Shown: one piece after another, positions 1 through 6,198 of the stretch
How the letters are laid out: each line of letters starts with the position of its first letter
How positions within the stretch are numbered: position 1 is the first letter of the stretch
Assembly (NCBI GenBank): GCA_019347585.1
Contig: JAHWLC010000058.1
Coordinates: 1 to 6,883 of the forward strand
Source of the DNA: Actinomycetota bacterium
GTDB lineage: Bacteria; Actinomycetota; Acidimicrobiia; Spongiisociales; ZC4RG35
DNA length: 6,883 bases
Reading direction: 5' to 3'
Made by a program: the position numbers and the translations under genes
The notes under the pieces: model-generated
What the model saw: the letters and a program-made list of their open reading frames with translations, nothing else
Told to the model about the DNA's origin: nothing
The model's database searches: none

Positions 1-342
1 GTCGTGCTCCAGGACAACTACGTCTTCGCCGACACCATCGCGCGCAACATCGCCTTCGATGAGGCCGAGCCCGACCTCGACCACTTCGATCTCGACCTTC
101 CCAAGATCGAGGAGGCCATAGCCGACCTCCGCCGCCGGGTAGAGGAGGCGACGATGGCGTCCTTCGACGAGCTCACCGGCCATCTCCGGCGCCCGGTCGA
201 GGTGGCGGCCTATTTCGTCGGCCTCCTCGAGATGGCGCGCTGGGGCCTGATCGAGATCTCACAGGACGACTGGCTCTCCGCGATCGAGGTGCGACACCGC
301 GAGGTGGGGGATGTCGACCTCACGTCGGAGTGGGCGCGATGA
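1..342 (+). CDS. scpA: Segregation and condensation protein A (kleisin), C-terminal part
   Basis: The gene enters from the left edge already in frame, so only the last 113 residues are present; the family is usually about 250 residues. ScpA is the kleisin that bridges the SMC ATPase heads and, with ScpB, forms the bacterial condensin that organises and segregates the chromosome. What is visible is an acidic, charged linker (about residues 19-50) followed by the C-terminal winged helix, with the typical pattern FDELTGHLRRPVEVAAYFV and then a leucine-rich helix and the IEISQDD strand, ending in SAIEV. This domain normally contacts the SMC head. The stop codon overlaps the scpB start (ATGA), which indicates translational coupling with its partner. 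The true start lies outside the window; the GTG at position 4 is internal. Identification rests on this domain plus the adjacent scpB. Confidence 0.9.
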   Translation, partial: VVLQDNYVFADTIARNIAFDEAEPDLDHFDLDLPKIEEAIADLRRRVEEATMASFDELTGHLRRPVEVAAYFVGLLEMARWGLIEISQDDWLSAIEVRHREVGDVDLTSEWAR

Positions 343-899
343 ACCCGAAAGCAGCGCTGGAGGCGATCCTGTTCGTCACCGAGTCTCCGGTCCCCGTCCA
401 TGAGCTGGCCGAGGTGCTGGAGATGTCGAAGCACAGCGTGGAGGACCTTCTCCGGGAACTGGCATCCGACCTCGACGCCCGGGAGGCAGGTCTCGTACTC
501 CGCTCCACGGCCGGCGGCTGGCGTCTCTACAGCCGCCCGGAGGCCTATACCTACCTGGAGCGCTTCTCCAGCTCGGCGACGGCCCGTCGTCTCTCGCCGG
601 CGGCTATCGAGACTCTGGCCGTCATCGCCTATCGCCAGCCGGTGGCACGCAGCCAAATCGCCGAGATTCGGGGCGTCGACTCCGACTCTGCGGTGCGCAC
701 CCTGGAGCGGTTCGGGCTCATCGAGGAGAAGGAGCGGCTCAACCTGCCCGGGAATCCGGCCGTCTACCGGACCACGCGTCTCTTCCTGGAGAAGGTGGGG
801 CTCGACAAGCTGGAGGACCTGCCGCCTCTCGCCGACCACATCCCTCCGGCCGCAGTCGTCGACACCCTCGAGGAGAGCTTCCGCCCGGGATCTGCGTAG
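339..899 (+). CDS. scpB: Segregation and condensation protein B
   Basis: Encodes 186 residues, near the normal size for ScpB, the dimeric winged-helix partner that binds the ScpA linker in the SMC-ScpAB complex. The first winged helix covers roughly residues 1-75 (LEAILFVTESPVPVHELAEV, then the AGGWRLYSRPE strand and turn). The second covers about 85-165, with the strongly conserved LSPAAIETLAVIAYRQPV, EIRGVDSDSAVRTL and FLEKVGLDKLEDLPPL. The family's GRPxLYGTT turn reads GNPAVYRTT here, a mild variation. I chose ATG 339 because GGAG at 327-330 lies 8 bases upstream and the ATG overlaps the scpA stop. A GTG at 330 would add three residues and is less likely. A short tail (about residues 170-186) follows the conserved domain. 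rluB starts 2 bp after the stop, so the genes are almost certainly cotranscribed. Confidence 0.95.
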   Translation: MNPKAALEAILFVTESPVPVHELAEVLEMSKHSVEDLLRELASDLDAREAGLVLRSTAGGWRLYSRPEAYTYLERFSSSATARRLSPAAIETLAVIAYRQPVARSQIAEIRGVDSDSAVRTLERFGLIEEKERLNLPGNPAVYRTTRLFLEKVGLDKLEDLPPLADHIPPAAVVDTLEESFRPGSA

Positions 900-901
900 A
901 G

Positions 902-1627
902 ATGGGGGAGCGGGTCCGAGTGCAGAAGGCCATCGCCCGATCCGGCCTCATGTCCCGGCGCGCCGCCGAAGAGGCCATCGCCGCGGGGCGGGTGCGGGTG
1001 AACGGCGAACAGGTGGTCCTGGGAGACCGGGTAGACGTCGACGAGGACACGCTCACCATCGACGGGGTCCCCACCCCGGTCGACCCCAACCTCGAGACCC
1101 ATCTCCTCTACAAGCCGGAGGGGGTCATCAGCACCGCCGACGATCCCCACGGGCGCCCCACCGTCGTCGATCTCGTCCACTCGGGCACCCGGCTCTACCC
1201 GGTGGGGCGTCTCGATGCCGATTCCGAGGGCCTGATCCTCGTCTCCAACGACGGCGAGCTGACCAATCGGGTGACCCATCCCAGCTTCGGCATCACCAAG
1301 ACCTACCTGGCGATGGTGGAGGGGGTTCCTTCCCCCGGAGCCATGCGGCGTCTGATCGAAGGGGTGAGCTTGGAAGATGGGCCGGCCTCGGCTCACTCCG
1401 CCCGCCTCGTCGACACCCACGGCGATCAGGCTCTGGTCGAGATGGTCATGGGGGAGGGACGCAACCGGGAAATACGCCGGATGCTCAAGCACATCGGGCA
1501 TCCCGTCATCCGACTGGTCCGCACCGCCATCGGCCCCATCACCGATCCCGACCTCCCCCCGGGCGAGTCGCGTCTCCTCACCGCTGCCGAGATCCGCCGT
1601 CTCCTCGAGTCGGGGGGGGAGGCTTGA
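902..1627 (+). CDS. rluB: 23S rRNA pseudouridine synthase, RsuA/RluB family
   Basis: A 241-residue pseudouridine synthase that isomerises a uridine in ribosomal RNA, most likely in 23S rRNA as for RluB. An S4 RNA-binding domain occupies about residues 5-50 (VQKAIARSGLMSRRAAEEAI, then GRVRVNGEQV). The catalytic domain follows. Its signature VGRLDADSEGLILVSNDG contains the nucleophilic aspartate D105. ITKTYLAMVEG (131-141) and GRNREIRRML (186-195) are the other family motifs. ATG 902 has only a weak upstream ribosome site. An in-frame GTG at 920 has a strong GGGGGAG at 904-910, but starting there would remove an arginine that usually opens the S4 domain, so I keep 902. Which rRNA position is modified cannot be read from sequence; RsuA-type 16S specificity is the alternative. 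The gene ends in a G8 tract and its TGA overlaps the proposed aroA start by 3 bases. Confidence 0.92.
   Translation: MGERVRVQKAIARSGLMSRRAAEEAIAAGRVRVNGEQVVLGDRVDVDEDTLTIDGVPTPVDPNLETHLLYKPEGVISTADDPHGRPTVVDLVHSGTRLYPVGRLDADSEGLILVSNDGELTNRVTHPSFGITKTYLAMVEGVPSPGAMRRLIEGVSLEDGPASAHSARLVDTHGDQALVEMVMGEGRNREIRRMLKHIGHPVIRLVRTAIGPITDPDLPPGESRLLTAAEIRRLLESGGEA
1612..1619 (+). other. G8 homopolymer tract at the rluB/aroA junction
   Basis: Eight consecutive G residues lie in the last codons of rluB, immediately before the TTGA overlap with aroA. In the rluB frame the tract reads TC-G GGG GGG G-AG, so G_GGG_GGG is in the phase of a -1 slippery heptamer. A -1 slip would avoid the rluB TGA and continue straight into the aroA frame. 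The tract also provides the purine-rich sequence GGGGGGGAGG that could act as the aroA ribosome site, although its GGAGG part is only one base from the TTG. The tract is read directly; slippage is inference. Confidence 0.5.
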
Positions 1628-2889
1628 GCCGGCCCCGGGAAGTGCGCCCCGCCACCGGCGCCGTCGAGGCCCGGGTCAGGCCGCCCGGCTCCAAATCGCT
1701 GACCATCCGGGCCCTCGCCGCCGCTTCTCTCGCCGGGGGCCGCTCCCATCTCTACGGGGCGCTGCAGTCGGAGGACACCACGGCAATGATCCGGTGTCTC
1801 CGGGACTTGGGGATCGGGGTGCAGGCAGAGGTGGAGCCGTGGGCCGTCGACGGCACCGGAGCCCACCTGACACCGTCGGCGACGGTCCTCGACGCCGGGG
1901 AGTCCGCCTTGTCGGCGCGTCTGCTCATCGCCATGGCCGCTCTCGCCCACGGCGAGATCACCATCGACGGCCGCGGGTCGCTGCGGCGACGCCCCATGGG
2001 AGAATTGGTCGAAGCCATGGGCGCCTGGGACGTGGAAGCCCGCTCGGAGGGGACCGTTCCGGTCACCGTCTCGGGACGGGGCGGGATCTTAGGGGGGTCG
2101 GCCTCGGTCGACGCGTCGAAGAGCAGTCAGTTCGCCACAGCACTGCTCATCGTCGCCCCGCTAGCCCATTCTGCGAGCGAGCTACGCATCGACGGTGCCG
2201 AGGCCTCTCGGGGATACCTCGACCTGACCGTGGCGGTGATGCGCGAGTTCGGTGCGGTGGTGACGCCCACCATCACCGGGCATTTCGTGGAGCCCGGCGG
2301 GTACCGCCCCGCCGACTTCATCGTCGAGCCCGACGCCTCGGCAGCCGTCTATCCGATGCTGGCGGCGGCGATCACCGGCGGGCGGGCCGAGATCGAGGGG
2401 CTGGCCTTGGCCAGCGCGCAGCCCGACACCGCGGTGGCCGGAGTGCTCGCCGAGATGGGATGCCAGGTCTCGGAGAGCGAGTCCGGATTCGTCGTCCACG
2501 GGCCGTCGCAGCGGCTACGCCCCTATCACGGAGACCTCTCGGCCGCCCCCGACGGCGCCGTGGCGGTCGCCGTTGCCTGTCTCTTCGCCGATGGCACCAG
2601 CGACATCGGCGGTCTGGGCTCGCTGCGGCACAAGGAGTCCGACCGGCTCCAGGCGCTGAAAGAAGAGATTGGCCGCCTCGGCGCCTTCGCCCAGATCAAG
2701 GGTGACTCCCTCGTGATCGAGCCCGCCGACCTCGCCCCGGTGGTGATCGATCCCCACGGCGACCACCGGATCGCCATGGCGTTCGCCACCGTCGGGCTGG
2801 TCGTGGACGGGATCAGCGTCTCCCATCCGGAGGTCGTCGCCAAGACGTGGCCCGGGTTCTGGGACGTCCTCGACGGCCTGGGGGGCTAG
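1624..2889 (+). CDS. aroA: 3-phosphoshikimate 1-carboxyvinyltransferase (EPSP synthase)
   Basis: The enzyme joins PEP and shikimate-3-phosphate in the sixth step of the shikimate pathway, in the cytoplasm. With the TTG start it has 421 residues, a normal length. Visible motifs: PPGSKSLTIRAL (20-31, substrate-binding K24, S25, R29), GESALSARLL (92-101), RRRPMGEL (121-128), SSQFATALL (167-175), APDGAVAVA (308-316, acid/base D310), HKESDRL (336-342), DHRIAMAF (380-387) and AKTWPGF (406-412, K407). Aligned by eye with E. coli AroA, the site of G96 is A95, T97 is L96, P101 is L100, and the usual Asn of SxxNR is I28. Glycine at G96 is typical of glyphosate-sensitive enzymes. The TTG at 1624 overlaps the rluB stop (TTGA) and gives an N-terminus of typical length; a GTG at 1642 is the alternative. 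The reading frame is open far upstream, so the start is the least certain part. Confidence 0.93.
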   Translation: MSRPREVRPATGAVEARVRPPGSKSLTIRALAAASLAGGRSHLYGALQSEDTTAMIRCLRDLGIGVQAEVEPWAVDGTGAHLTPSATVLDAGESALSARLLIAMAALAHGEITIDGRGSLRRRPMGELVEAMGAWDVEARSEGTVPVTVSGRGGILGGSASVDASKSSQFATALLIVAPLAHSASELRIDGAEASRGYLDLTVAVMREFGAVVTPTITGHFVEPGGYRPADFIVEPDASAAVYPMLAAAITGGRAEIEGLALASAQPDTAVAGVLAEMGCQVSESESGFVVHGPSQRLRPYHGDLSAAPDGAVAVAVACLFADGTSDIGGLGSLRHKESDRLQALKEEIGRLGAFAQIKGDSLVIEPADLAPVVIDPHGDHRIAMAFATVGLVVDGISVSHPEVVAKTWPGFWDVLDGLGG

Positions 2890-2944
2890 ATTCTGGCGGC
2901 GAGAGAGTCACCGGCTCCGAATTCGCCCCCATTGTCCGAAAAAC

Positions 2945-2968
2945 CCCCTGAGTAGGACAGACTCGGGG
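2945..2968 (+). terminator. Bulged GC-rich hairpin between aroA and cmk, candidate terminator
   Basis: CCCC (2945-2948) and GAGT (2950-2953) pair with ACTC (2961-2964) and GGGG (2965-2968). This makes an 8-bp stem with one bulged T (2949) and a 7-base loop. It begins 55 bases after the aroA stop. No T-run follows on the + strand, so it could be a U-less terminator or a processing/attenuation element. On the - strand the same stem is followed by GTTTTT, which looks more like a standard terminator, but no - strand gene is evident. A second weak pairing, TTGTCC (2932-2937) with GGACAG (2955-2960), would compete with it. Confidence 0.4.
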
Positions 2969-3003
2969 CCGGTGCTCTCCGATCCCGCGCCGGGCCCGCC
3001 CTC

Positions 3004-3009
3004 TAAGGT
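3004..3009 (+). promoter_or_regulatory. Candidate -10 box for cmk
   Basis: TAAGGT fits the TANNNT form of actinobacterial -10 elements and ends 8 bases before the GTG start of cmk. Transcription could therefore start at or just before the start codon. No convincing -35 box is seen about 17 bases upstream. The same bases also form AAGGTG (3005-3010), a possible ribosome site 7 bases before the GTG, so the signal is ambiguous. Confidence 0.3.
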
Positions 3010-3017
3010 GCGCCGCG

Positions 3018-3662
3018 GTGAGCTCGATGATCGTGGCCATCGACGGCCCCAGCGGCACCGGCAAGAGCACCGTCACCGAGAGGGTGGCGGAACTGAGCGG
3101 TCTTCCCCATCTCGACACCGGGGCCTTCTACCGGGCGGCGACGCTGGCGGTGCTCCGGGAAGGGGCGCAGTGCGACGAGCACGCGGTGGTAGAGGTGGTG
3201 CGGTCCGCCGGTCTCGATCAGCGAGACGGGGGGATGTTTCTCGACGGGGAGGAGGTCTCCGCCGAAATCCGGCTGGAGCCGGTAACCGCCGCGGTGTCTT
3301 CCGTCGCCGCCATCCCCGAAGTGAGGGAGATCCTGGTCCAGCATCAGCGAGCCTGGGTCTCCGAGCGCGGAGAACGGGCCGTGGTCGAGGGGAGGGACAT
3401 AGGATCGGTGGTGTTCCCCAACGCCGACGTCAAGATCTACCTCGACGCCACACCCGAGGTCAGGGCGGAGCGGAGGGCGGCACAGACCGGCGAGCAGTCC
3501 GCAGCGGTGCTGGCCGACATCCTCCGCCGCGACGCCTTCGACTCGGAGCGGGCCGCCTCACCCCTCATGGTCCCGATCGGGGCGGTTGTCATCGATACCT
3601 CCGAGATGGGCTTCGACGAGGTGGTCGCCGAGGTGATGCGCCACATCGAGGCCAAGGTCTGA
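3018..3662 (+). CDS. cmk: Cytidylate kinase
   Basis: This 214-residue P-loop kinase phosphorylates CMP and dCMP with ATP, supplying CDP and dCDP for RNA, DNA and lipid synthesis. The Walker A loop GPSGTGKST is at 10-18. It is followed by the family marker LDTGAFYRA (32-40; usually DTGAMYRA), IRLEPVTAAVSSVAAIPEVR in the NMP-binding region (84-103), the signature VEGRDIGSVVFPNADVKIYL (123-142), the lid arginines R170, R171 and R178 in LRRDAFDSER, and SPL (181-183). It is slightly shorter than E. coli Cmk. GTG 3018 gives MSSMIVAIDG. ATG 3027, with GGTGA 5 bases upstream, would give a start directly at MIVAIDG, which is common in the family, so the start is uncertain by three codons. It is the first gene after the 128-bp gap, and ispH follows 29 bases after its stop. 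Confidence 0.94.
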   Translation: MSSMIVAIDGPSGTGKSTVTERVAELSGLPHLDTGAFYRAATLAVLREGAQCDEHAVVEVVRSAGLDQRDGGMFLDGEEVSAEIRLEPVTAAVSSVAAIPEVREILVQHQRAWVSERGERAVVEGRDIGSVVFPNADVKIYLDATPEVRAERRAAQTGEQSAAVLADILRRDAFDSERAASPLMVPIGAVVIDTSEMGFDEVVAEVMRHIEAKV

Positions 3663-3679
3663 ATTCGCCGAGGCCCTCC

Positions 3680-3685
3680 TACCAT
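3680..3685 (+). promoter_or_regulatory. Candidate leaderless -10 box for ispH
   Basis: TACCAT matches the TANNNT -10 consensus and ends six bases before the ATG at 3692, the distance expected if transcription starts on the start codon itself. No good -35 box is seen in the last codons of cmk. The box sits in the loop of a small hairpin, CCCTC (3674-3678) with GAGGG (3686-3690). The GAGGG is too close to ATG 3692 to act as a normal ribosome site, which favours a leaderless transcript from this site, or alternatively a GTG start at 3698. Confidence 0.45.
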
Positions 3686-3691
3686 GAGGGT

Positions 3692-4741
3692 ATGGCAGTG
3701 GATCGAGTGCTGCTCGCCGAGCCGAGAGGCTTTTGTGCGGGAGTGGAGATGGCCATCAAGGCCCTCACCTGGATGACCCGGATCTTCCCGGGTCCTGTCT
3801 ACTGCTACCACGAGATCGTTCACAACGAGTGGGTGGTCAAAGCATTCGAGCGGGTTGGGGTGGTCTTCGTCGACGACGTCTCCTCGGTCCCCGAGGGAGC
3901 GCCGCTCATGCTCTCCGCCCACGGATCGGCCCCCGAGGTGGTGGAGGCGGCAGGCAACCGCGCCGCCGTGGTCATAGACGCGGTCTGCCCTCTGGTGACC
4001 AAGGTTCATCACGAGGTGAAGAACATGTCCCGCAAGGGCTATGACATCATCTACATCGGCCACGAGGGCCACGACGAAGCGGTGGGCACCGTCGCCGAAG
4101 CACCGGAGGCCATCCATCTCGTCGAACCGGAACAGGGGCTGGGCGACTACTCCCCGGCCGATCCTGACAGGGTGGCCCTGGTGGCCCAGACCACTCTCGG
4201 CCTCTACGAATGGGAGCAGGTCCTCGAGGACGCTTCCTCCCGTTTTCCCGCGCTGAAGACCGCCCGCAAGTCGGACCTTTGCTACGCCACCACCAACCGT
4301 CAGGCTGTCGTGGAGCAGCTCGTGCCCGAGTGCGACCTGATCCTGGTGGTGGGATCACACAACTCCTCCAACACCCAGGCGTTGGTCAGAGTGGCCCGGG
4401 AGAACGGAGTGGCCGCCCACCGCATCGATTCGGCCGACGACATCGAGGCGGAGTGGCTGGAGGGCGTGGGCGTGGTCGGCCTCACCGCGGGCGCCTCCGC
4501 TCCCGACCACCTGGTCCAGGCAGTGATCGACCGGCTCGACCCGGAGCAGGGACTCGAGCTGTGGAGCTCGACGCAGGAGGAGGAGTACTTTCCGCTTCCA
4601 CCGCAGCTGCGTGCCTTTGTGCAGACCCTGCAGACCCTGGTAGAGGCGGGGGTGACCGCATCAGGGCCCGGTGCCGACTCCTGGCTGGAGCGCGACCGGG
4701 AGTGGACCGCCACCGAGGCACTCGACCTCATCAGCACCTGA
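3692..4741 (+). CDS. ispH: 4-hydroxy-3-methylbut-2-enyl diphosphate reductase
   Basis: An iron-sulfur enzyme that makes IPP and DMAPP from HMBPP in the last step of the MEP isoprenoid pathway. The three cluster cysteines are present: C15 in PRGFCAGV, C99 in DAVCPLVTKVH and C197 in DLCYATTNRQ. Substrate-binding residues are also intact: H44 (HEIVHN), H77 (SAHGS), H127 and catalytic E129 in GHEGHDEAVGT, T168 (AQTTL), S225 and N227 (GSHNSSNT), and S269 (TAGASAP). The presence of IspH implies the MEP route in this organism. The protein has 349 residues against about 316 in E. coli. The normal domain ends near LPPQLR (302-307), leaving a 42-residue tail with no cysteine. ATG 3692 gives MAVDRVLLAEPRGFCAG; GTG 3698, with GAGGG 7 bases upstream, is an alternative start. 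It lies between cmk and der, in probable cotranscription with der. Confidence 0.95.
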   Translation: MAVDRVLLAEPRGFCAGVEMAIKALTWMTRIFPGPVYCYHEIVHNEWVVKAFERVGVVFVDDVSSVPEGAPLMLSAHGSAPEVVEAAGNRAAVVIDAVCPLVTKVHHEVKNMSRKGYDIIYIGHEGHDEAVGTVAEAPEAIHLVEPEQGLGDYSPADPDRVALVAQTTLGLYEWEQVLEDASSRFPALKTARKSDLCYATTNRQAVVEQLVPECDLILVVGSHNSSNTQALVRVARENGVAAHRIDSADDIEAEWLEGVGVVGLTAGASAPDHLVQAVIDRLDPEQGLELWSSTQEEEYFPLPPQLRAFVQTLQTLVEAGVTASGPGADSWLERDREWTATEALDLIST

Positions 4742-4748
4742 GGGGGCG

Positions 4749-6056
4749 GTGCGACGCCTACCCGTAGTCGCCGTGGTGGGAAGACCCAACGTGGGCAAGT
4801 CCACCCTGGTGAACCGGATCATCGGCCGCCGCGCCGCCGTGGTGGAGGAGAAGGCTGGAGTCACCCGGGACCGACGCGAGTTCGAGGCAGACTGGGCGGG
4901 GCGCGATTTCATCCTGGTCGACACGGGCGGTTGGGAGGTCAAGCCCGACGGCGAGCTCACCGTCTCGATAAGGGAGCAGGCCGAGGGTGCGGTGTCGGGC
5001 GCCGATGCCGTGCTGCTGGTGGTCGACGCCACCACCGGGGTCACCGACGACGACAGCGGCATGATCTCGATCCTGCGGGGTGCAGGCGTCCCCGTGGTGG
5101 TGGCCGCCAACAAGGCCGACGACGTCTTGGTAGAACGAGACCTGGACCGGTTGTGGGGGCTCGGTCTCGGCGAGCCGCAGCCGGTCAGCGCCTATCACGG
5201 CAGGGGAGTGGGCGATCTCCTCGACAGGCTGGTGGAGGTCCTGCCCGACCCCGAGGAGATGCCCGAGGTGGAGCCGCTGCCCAGTATCGCCATCGTGGGC
5301 CGGCCCAATGTGGGCAAATCGACTCTGCTCAACCGCTTGCTCGGCAGCGAACGGGTCATCGTCTCGCCGAACCCCGGCACCACCCGGGACCCCATCGACG
5401 TCTACGTGGAGTTGGGAGGCTCCCCCTACCGGCTGGTCGACACGGCAGGGATCCGGCGAAAGGCGAAGATCGGGGAGGACGCCGACTTCTATGCGGTGAT
5501 CAGGGCGCGAGAGGCACTAGAGAGGGCCGATCTCGCCTTGCTGATGACCGACGCCACCGATGGGGTGACCCACCAGGATCAGCGAATCGCCAGCGAGGTC
5601 ATCGAGAAGGGTGGCGGGCTCATCGTCCTGCTCAACAAGTGGGATGCCGTCGACGAGGAGCAGCGTGAGAGCGCCGAGCGCTCCTTGCCCGAACGCTTCG
5701 GCTTCGTGGGATGGGCCCCGGCGCTCCGCATCTCGGCGCTGACCGGCCTGAGGACGGACCGGCTCGCCGATGCGGTCGAGACCGTCCTCGAGGCGAGGGG
5801 GCGACGCATCCCGACCGGCCGGCTCAACAGGGAGATCCGGGAGTGGACGGCGGCCCATCCGCCGCCGGTGCGAAAAGGGAGACGGCCCAAGATCCACTAC
5901 GCGGTGCAGGCGGGCACCGCACCGCCGACCTTCGTGGTCTTTGTCTCGGGTGGCGAGTTGGGCGCCGACTACCTGCGATTCCTCGAGGGCAGGATCCGGG
6001 ACAACCACGACTTCACGGGAAACCCGATACACCTGGTGACCCGGGCGAAGCGATGA
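4749..6056 (+). CDS. der: Ribosome biogenesis GTPase Der (EngA)
   Basis: Der carries two tandem GTPase domains and a C-terminal KH-like domain and is needed for maturation of the 50S subunit. The 435-residue length matches the family. Domain 1: G1 GRPNVGKST (11-19), switch threonine in GVTRDR (T39), G3 DTGG (58-61), G4 NKAD (121-124). An acidic linker PDPEEMPEVEPLP (166-178) joins it to domain 2: G1 GRPNVGKST (184-192), GTTRD (210-214), G3 DTAG (231-234) followed by IRRKAKI, G4 NKWD (296-299). The KH-like domain covers about 355-435, including KIHYAVQAGTAPPTFVVFVS, and ends in a basic tail. The GTG at 4749 is preceded by GAGG at 4740-4743 and gives the usual short N-terminus before the first P-loop. 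An earlier in-frame ATG at 4671 lies inside ispH and was not used. The gap to ispH is 7 bp, and the stop overlaps the next gene (ATGA). Confidence 0.97.
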   Translation: MRRLPVVAVVGRPNVGKSTLVNRIIGRRAAVVEEKAGVTRDRREFEADWAGRDFILVDTGGWEVKPDGELTVSIREQAEGAVSGADAVLLVVDATTGVTDDDSGMISILRGAGVPVVVAANKADDVLVERDLDRLWGLGLGEPQPVSAYHGRGVGDLLDRLVEVLPDPEEMPEVEPLPSIAIVGRPNVGKSTLLNRLLGSERVIVSPNPGTTRDPIDVYVELGGSPYRLVDTAGIRRKAKIGEDADFYAVIRAREALERADLALLMTDATDGVTHQDQRIASEVIEKGGGLIVLLNKWDAVDEEQRESAERSLPERFGFVGWAPALRISALTGLRTDRLADAVETVLEARGRRIPTGRLNREIREWTAAHPPPVRKGRRPKIHYAVQAGTAPPTFVVFVSGGELGADYLRFLEGRIRDNHDFTGNPIHLVTRAKR

Positions 6057-6190
6057 GCTACCCACCACCCGGGGACCAGGAGGACTTCAAGACTCCCTTC
6101 AGCTTCAAGCTGATGGTGGTGCTCACCGTGCTCTACCTGGGCTGGCGGCTGGTGCAGGGCATAGCCTGGGTGATTCGCCAACTCGGTTAG
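6053..6190 (+). CDS. Small single-pass membrane protein, function unknown
   Basis: A 45-residue ORF starting at an ATG that overlaps the der stop codon (ATGA). It begins with a short polar stretch rich in proline and acidic residues (MSYPPPGDQEDFKTP), followed by one hydrophobic segment at about residues 18-41 (FKLMVVLTVLYLGWRLVQGI and onwards), and ends IRQLG. The pattern suggests one membrane-spanning helix. The lone arginine at 32 would lie inside the helix, so its true borders are uncertain. No catalytic motif is visible and I do not recognise the family. The 4-base overlap with der, the continuous hydrophobic segment and the well-placed gene just downstream make it more likely a real translated gene than chance. 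A role linked to Der, ribosomes or the membrane would be speculation. Confidence 0.65.
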   Translation: MSYPPPGDQEDFKTPFSFKLMVVLTVLYLGWRLVQGIAWVIRQLG

Positions 6191-6198
6191 GAGAGACG

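Noticed and set aside
400..1623. A long open frame running ahead of aroA, suggesting an 829-residue protein
   Set aside because: The upstream part is Arg/Pro/Ser-rich out-of-frame translation of scpB and rluB, which both have clear family motifs in their own frames. Lack of stops is a GC-rich artefact.
2919..3669. GAATTCGCC occurring in both intergenic gaps (2919-2927 and 3661-3669)
   Set aside because: Nine bases, the second copy overlaps the cmk stop codon, and the flanks differ; most likely chance.
2972..3691. Open frame ahead of ispH overlapping all of cmk
   Set aside because: cmk is unmistakable in another frame, and the IspH family begins close to the RGFCAG motif; the extra residues are Gly/Arg-rich shadow sequence.
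4671..4748. Upstream ATG start for der inside ispH
   Set aside because: It would add 26 non-conserved residues; GTG 4749 has a ribosome site and gives the normal N-terminus.
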